Shown here: piece after piece, positions 14,453 to 17,205 of the stretch
Position numbering within the stretch: position 1 is the first letter of the stretch
Layout of the letters: each line of letters begins with the position of its first letter
From: an uncultured Hyphomicrobiales bacterium
Lineage (GTDB): Bacteria > Pseudomonadota > Alphaproteobacteria > Rhizobiales > Beijerinckiaceae
Length of the DNA: 17,205 bases
Assembly: GCA_903903935.1 (NCBI GenBank)
Contig: CAIVAX010000471.1
Span: 1 to 17,205 of the forward strand
Reading direction: 5' to 3'
The notes under the pieces: model-generated
Told to the model about the DNA's origin: nothing
The model's input: only the letters and a program-made list of their open reading frames with translations
Databases searched by the model: none
Position numbers and translations under genes: made by a program

Positions 14453-15187
14453 ATGATCCGCGTTGCCTTTGTCATTGGCCAATATCCGCCCGAGCAGCGT
14501 AAGCTGCGCGAAGATGTGGCCAAGCGCTATTCTTCGCCCGAGGTCGAGGTGGGGATTTTGTCCGTGCCCCTTACCCCCTTCAATGAATTATTGCCGGCAG
14601 AAATTCAGCAATCAGCGCCTTATTTTCATCAGGCTTTCGCGCAGGCTCAGAAAGAGGGTTATGATGCAGTCGTGCCGCTGGGTGCGCTGGATTTGGGCGT
14701 TGAGGGTGGGCGCTCGCTGGTCGATATTCCCGTGATCGCGCCCTATCATGCGGCTTTGCATGTTGCAGCCCTCATTGGGGATCGCTTTGGCGTGATTAGT
14801 TATACAGCCGAGAGCACAGTCAAAGCGCGGATGATGACACGTAACTATGGCATGGAGCATTTTGTTGCAGGCTATGCGGATTCGGGCACATGGCTGCGCG
14901 AAATGGCGGATAAGAAGCAGCAGATGACCGAGTCCTTTATTGCTGCGGCCCGCAAGCTCATTGATGAAGATGGCGCCGAAGTGATTATTCCGCGTGGCAT
15001 CAGCCAATGCCCCGTGCATATGGATCCTGATTGGCTGAGCCAGCAGATTGGCGTGCCTGTGGTTGAGTGTATCGGTGCGCCCATTCGTGTGGCGGCGATG
15101 TTGGCTGGTTTGAAATTGCAGCAAAGCCGCAAGCGGTGGCCAAAATCAAATTCCATTCCACACATGCCGGGCATGCCTGCAATATGA
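14453..15187 (+). CDS. Asp/Glu/hydantoin racemase superfamily protein, atypical
   Basis: A 244-residue protein. ATG 14453 is chosen over ATG 14432 because GGGGA lies at the right distance and MIRVAFVIGQYPP is a normal family start. The fold is recognised from the two-lobe pattern: DAVVPLGALDLGVEGGRSLVDIPVI (71-95), HAALHVAALIGDRFGVISYT (99-118), DEDGAEVIIPRGISQCPV (171-188) and IGVPVVECIGAPIRVAAMLA (199-218). True racemases use one cysteine in each lobe. Here residues 1-185 contain no cysteine at all; the only two are Cys186 and Cys206. The N-lobe position where hydantoin racemases have Ala-Cys reads Pro-Leu-Gly. A one-sided lyase or decarboxylase (as in arylmalonate decarboxylase, which also has only a C-lobe cysteine) or a non-catalytic binding protein are alternatives. 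The divergent partner is the TPP enzyme. Confidence 0.8.
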   Translation: MIRVAFVIGQYPPEQRKLREDVAKRYSSPEVEVGILSVPLTPFNELLPAEIQQSAPYFHQAFAQAQKEGYDAVVPLGALDLGVEGGRSLVDIPVIAPYHAALHVAALIGDRFGVISYTAESTVKARMMTRNYGMEHFVAGYADSGTWLREMADKKQQMTESFIAAARKLIDEDGAEVIIPRGISQCPVHMDPDWLSQQIGVPVVECIGAPIRVAAMLAGLKLQQSRKRWPKSNSIPHMPGMPAI

Positions 15188-15215
15188 ATAAGTATGGATC
15201 TTGAGGCGCGATCTT

Positions 15216-15578
15216 ATGGCTGTTGAGCTCTCTTCCCATCAGGCGCTCAGATTATTGCAAGATGTTGCCTTTGGTCTGGTGCAAGAGGCCAAGCCTTCGG
15301 CGGCGCCTGATTTTACATTGCGCCAATTGGCGATTTTGCTAACCATTTATCTTGATCAGCCACCTCATACAGTGCGCGGTCTTGCCAAGAAGTTGAATGT
15401 CACCAAGCCGGTGATTACGCGGGCGCTGAATGCAATGGGCAAGCAAGCCATTGTCTCTCGCCGCCGTGATGAGGCTGATAAGCGCAATGTGATCATTCAA
15501 CGCACTGTGAAAGGCGCGCTCTATGTGGAATCGCTCGCTGATCATGTTGTGAGTGCCGCTCGTGAGATGAGATCATGA
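15216..15578 (+). CDS. MarR-family / winged-helix transcriptional regulator
   Basis: A 120-residue DNA-binding protein. An in-frame TTG at 15201 is possible, but ATG 15216 has GAGG 9 nt upstream. A winged helix-turn-helix is visible: FTLRQLAILLTIYLDQ, then TVRGLAKKLNVTKPVITRALNAMGKQ as the recognition unit, and the wing VSRRRDEADKRNVIIQ, which replaces the usual DxRS with the like-spaced DKRN. At 120 residues it is shorter than most MarR proteins, with little of the C-terminal dimerisation helix, so it is a compact family member. It ends in an ATGA overlap with the NlpC/P60 peptidase gene, so the two are co-translated. It starts 28 bp after the racemase-like gene, so it may be in the same transcript. 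Its target is unknown; autoregulation is plausible. Confidence 0.85.
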   Translation: MAVELSSHQALRLLQDVAFGLVQEAKPSAAPDFTLRQLAILLTIYLDQPPHTVRGLAKKLNVTKPVITRALNAMGKQAIVSRRRDEADKRNVIIQRTVKGALYVESLADHVVSAAREMRS

Positions 15579-16432
15579 CTATGCCGTCCCTTGATCCGCG
15601 CCGTCACCCTATGCGCCCTGATCTGGCAGCTGAGTATTTGCGTGGTCAGGTTACAGCTGAGCGCTTTGTTGCGGGGCGCGAAATGCGCATTGCCGAGCCT
15701 GTGGTTGATCTGCGCTCGCGCCCATCGCCCGATGCTGGGGTTGAGACACAGGCTTTATTTGGCGAGATTTTCATTGCCTATGAAGATCAGGAGGGATGGG
15801 TCTGGGGACAGCTCAAGCGCGATGGTTATGTGGGCTATATGAGTGCCAATGGGCTCGTCGTGGGGGAGAGTGCCGCCACGCATAAGCTCACTGTGCCACG
15901 CAGTTTTGTCTATCCGGGGCTTTCAATGAAGCTGCCGATTGTCTGTGCTCTCTCGCTAGGTTCTGAGCTTAAGGTAACAAAACAGCATGGCGATTTTGTC
16001 GAGGTTGAACATTTAGGTTGTCTGTGGGCCGCGCATGTCGCGCCGCTCGATCAGACTGCGTCAGATTTTGTCAGCATTGCCGAAATGTTTCTTCATGTGC
16101 CCTATCTCTGGGGCGGCAAATCCGCTTTGGGACTCGATTGTTCGGGCCTCATGCAAATCAGCTTGCAGGCAGCGGGCATTGCAGCGCCGCGCGATACAGA
16201 TATGCAATGGGCCGAGTTAGGTCAGGAGATTGCGCTTGGTGATGATCTTGCAGGCTTGCAGCGCGGCGATCTGATCTTCTGGAAGGGGCATGTGGGCGTG
16301 ATGCGCGATGCGCATAATTTGCTGCATGCCAATGGTCATCATATGATGGTGGTGAGCGAACCTTTGCGCCAAGCGCGTGATCGCATTAGTGCCAAATCGC
16401 ATGGGCCAATCATCGGGGCAAAGCGACTTTAG
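15575..16432 (+). CDS. NlpC/P60 (C40) peptidase with N-terminal SH3 domains
   Basis: A 285-residue cysteine peptidase. Residues about 35-155 form two bacterial SH3-like domains (VVDLRSRPSPDAGVETQALFGE...WVWGQLKRDGYVGYM, then LGSELKVTKQHGDFVEVE...GCLWAAHV). The NlpC/P60 domain follows with catalytic Cys189 (GLDCSGLMQ), His239 (WKGHVGVM) and a third polar residue, His251 (LLHANGHH). Such enzymes cut between D-gamma-Glu and the diamino acid of peptidoglycan stem peptides. There is no signal peptide and no membrane segment, which points to a cytoplasmic role in recycling imported muropeptides, as for related three-domain C40 enzymes; this location is inferred. Start ATG 15575 overlaps the MarR stop; ATG 15581 is an alternative. 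It converges on the DUF2244 gene with 10 bp between the stops. Confidence 0.92.
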   Translation: MTMPSLDPRRHPMRPDLAAEYLRGQVTAERFVAGREMRIAEPVVDLRSRPSPDAGVETQALFGEIFIAYEDQEGWVWGQLKRDGYVGYMSANGLVVGESAATHKLTVPRSFVYPGLSMKLPIVCALSLGSELKVTKQHGDFVEVEHLGCLWAAHVAPLDQTASDFVSIAEMFLHVPYLWGGKSALGLDCSGLMQISLQAAGIAAPRDTDMQWAELGQEIALGDDLAGLQRGDLIFWKGHVGVMRDAHNLLHANGHHMMVVSEPLRQARDRISAKSHGPIIGAKRL

Positions 16433-16442
16433 TCAGATAGGC

Positions 16443-16973
16443 TTACGAAAGAGCTGGCTGCGATGATGTGTCAAAGCGCGGGCCGCGGCGCGCTTCTGCT
16501 AAAGCTAAATTGAGATGATTGGCTAAATCTGATTTTGCATCGGGGCCTAAGAAGCTGCCAATTTCAAGCTTGCGTCCGCGCGAGACAAGGCTGAGGCGCT
16601 GGGTGCCAAATTCTTCCATCTCTTCGCGCTCTAAGCGCACCCAATTGGGATTGAAATGCCATTCTTTGCGCGCGCCGCGCGCGGAAATGCGTGAGACGCT
16701 GACATCTAAAGGTGTCACGCAAAGCTCTTCATAAGCGCGTGCGGCGCGAAAATTGGCGCGAAAGGCGACATAGATCAGCAGAACATCAAGCCCTAAAAAG
16801 CCCGCCACGGGCCATGCGCCAATGATGACAAATAATATGCTTGTGATGAGATTGATGAGGGCCAGAAAGCCGATCAGAATCCAGAAATTTTGACGCGTCA
16901 GCGAGCGATGCGGATGCAAGCGGGTTTCGAATATATGAAAATCTGCCGGATCAGACATCATCTGGGGACTCAT
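16443..16973 (-). CDS. DUF2244 membrane protein
   Basis: A 176-residue protein. The N-terminus has DFHIFETRLHPHRSLTRQNFW, followed by two adjacent membrane helices (about 31-52 and 54-73) joined by a short turn containing Trp-Pro. The rest is a soluble domain with ANFRAARAYEELCVTPLDVSVSR, EWHFNPNWVRLE and LVSRGRKLEIGSFL. This pattern is that of DUF2244, common in alphaproteobacteria and of unknown function. Start ATG 16973 has AGGA about 8 nt upstream; ATG 16958 is an alternative. The gene is divergent from the Lys/Ala-rich gene at 17044, and in alphaproteobacteria DUF2244 is often next to the endonuclease III gene. The perfect -10 TATAAT lies on this strand at 17035-17030. Confidence 0.88.
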   Translation of the reverse strand: MSPQMMSDPADFHIFETRLHPHRSLTRQNFWILIGFLALINLITSILFVIIGAWPVAGFLGLDVLLIYVAFRANFRAARAYEELCVTPLDVSVSRISARGARKEWHFNPNWVRLEREEMEEFGTQRLSLVSRGRKLEIGSFLGPDAKSDLANHLNLALAEARRGPRFDTSSQPALS

Positions 16974-17009
16974 CTGGACTATCCTGAAGGCGAAATCTGC
17001 AGCCTCGGC

Positions 17010-17037
17010 TTGCGCCGCAACTCCAGTGAATTATAAC
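17010..17037. promoter_or_regulatory. Divergent promoter with shared symmetric -10
   Basis: On +, TTGCGC (17010-17015), a 16-bp spacer and TATAAC (17032-17037) point at the ATG at 17044. On -, TATAAT (17035-17030) points at DUF2244, with no good -35. The two -10 elements overlap in the palindrome TTATAA (17031-17036). On + the start site would fall at or next to the ATG and no ribosome site precedes it, suggesting a leaderless mRNA. Confidence 0.42.
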
Positions 17038-17043
17038 GCTTCT

Positions 17044-17205
17044 ATGCCGACAAAAAAGCCTGTTGCCAAATCCAAACCCAAAAATTCTGCCAAGCCCGCC
17101 ACCGCGCTGACGGCGAAGGCAAAGCCTGCGTCCAAAGCAAAGCCCGAGTCTAAGCCAAAGGCCGAGCCGAAGCCAAAGGCAAAAGCCAAAGCGCCCTCAA
17201 AAGCC
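17044..17205 (+). CDS. nth: Lys/Ala/Pro-rich N-terminus, probably endonuclease III; runs off window
   Basis: ATG 17044 opens a frame that stays open to the window end, giving 54 residues starting MPTKKPVAKSKPKNSAKP. Composition is almost only Lys, Ala, Pro and Ser with some Glu, in loose KPK/KAK repeats: a disordered, highly basic tail likely to touch nucleic acid. No catalytic domain is reached. The assignment to Nth, a DNA glycosylase/AP lyase for oxidised pyrimidines with a helix-hairpin-helix and 4Fe-4S cluster, is an inference from the divergent DUF2244 neighbour and from the basic N-terminal extensions that alphaproteobacterial Nth proteins often carry. A histone-like or other basic DNA-binding protein is the alternative. 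Promoter geometry suggests a leaderless transcript. Confidence 0.55.
   Translation, partial: MPTKKPVAKSKPKNSAKPATALTAKAKPASKAKPESKPKAEPKPKAKAKAPSKA

Overview
The window looks like chromosomal DNA of an alphaproteobacterium, most likely from the Hyphomicrobiales (Rhizobiales). This rests on several things: a TIGR02301-type secreted protein, a SleB-type cell wall hydrolase with a long N-terminal extension, the cluster dxs - tlyA - m5U methyltransferase, a DUF2244 protein diverging from what is probably the endonuclease III gene, and a moderately GC-rich coding style. I see no rRNA, tRNA, CRISPR array, insertion sequence or prophage gene. Assignments are from motifs and family knowledge only; no database search was possible.

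Layout. Bases 1-828 hold the end of a secreted TIGR02301-like gene and a small acidic hypothetical gene, both on +. Bases 897-5168 are on -: a SleB-type hydrolase and pyruvate phosphate dikinase. A 333-bp divergent region (5169-5501) separates ppdK from dxs and carries a 7-5-7 dyad and a structured dxs leader. Bases 5502-9460 are a tight + operon: dxs, tlyA-like rRNA methyltransferase, RlmD/TrmA-like m5U methyltransferase. A monocistronic dual-CDGSH iron-sulfur protein (9600-9839) follows and ends at a clear intrinsic terminator.

Bases 10009-15187 are the more accessory part: a luciferase-like flavin monooxygenase, a 14-helix-type MFS exporter, a convergent thiamine-diphosphate enzyme that overlaps the MFS gene by 10 bp, and a divergent Asp/Glu-racemase-superfamily protein with no cysteine in its first 185 residues. 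This set could be a small-molecule oxidation, cleavage or export module, but the sequence does not show the substrate or that the genes act together. Bases 15216-16432 are a MarR regulator overlapping a cytoplasmic NlpC/P60 peptidase. The window ends with DUF2244 (-) diverging from the Lys/Ala/Pro-rich start of a probable Nth protein; the two share a symmetric -10 element.

The most unusual non-coding signals are: (1) the same palindrome, AACCTT-N4/5-AAGGTT, placed 39 and 41 nt before two start codons facing each other (515-531 and 2303-2318); (2) a long hairpin with 17 paired positions of 19 between the monooxygenase and MFS genes (11066-11128); (3) the dyad TGCCATA-N5-TATGGCA upstream of ppdK; (4) three short tandem duplications, one of which copies the 3' end and stop codon of a gene. 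I found no clearly new multi-gene system; the strongest leads are these regulatory structures and the unusual racemase-like protein.
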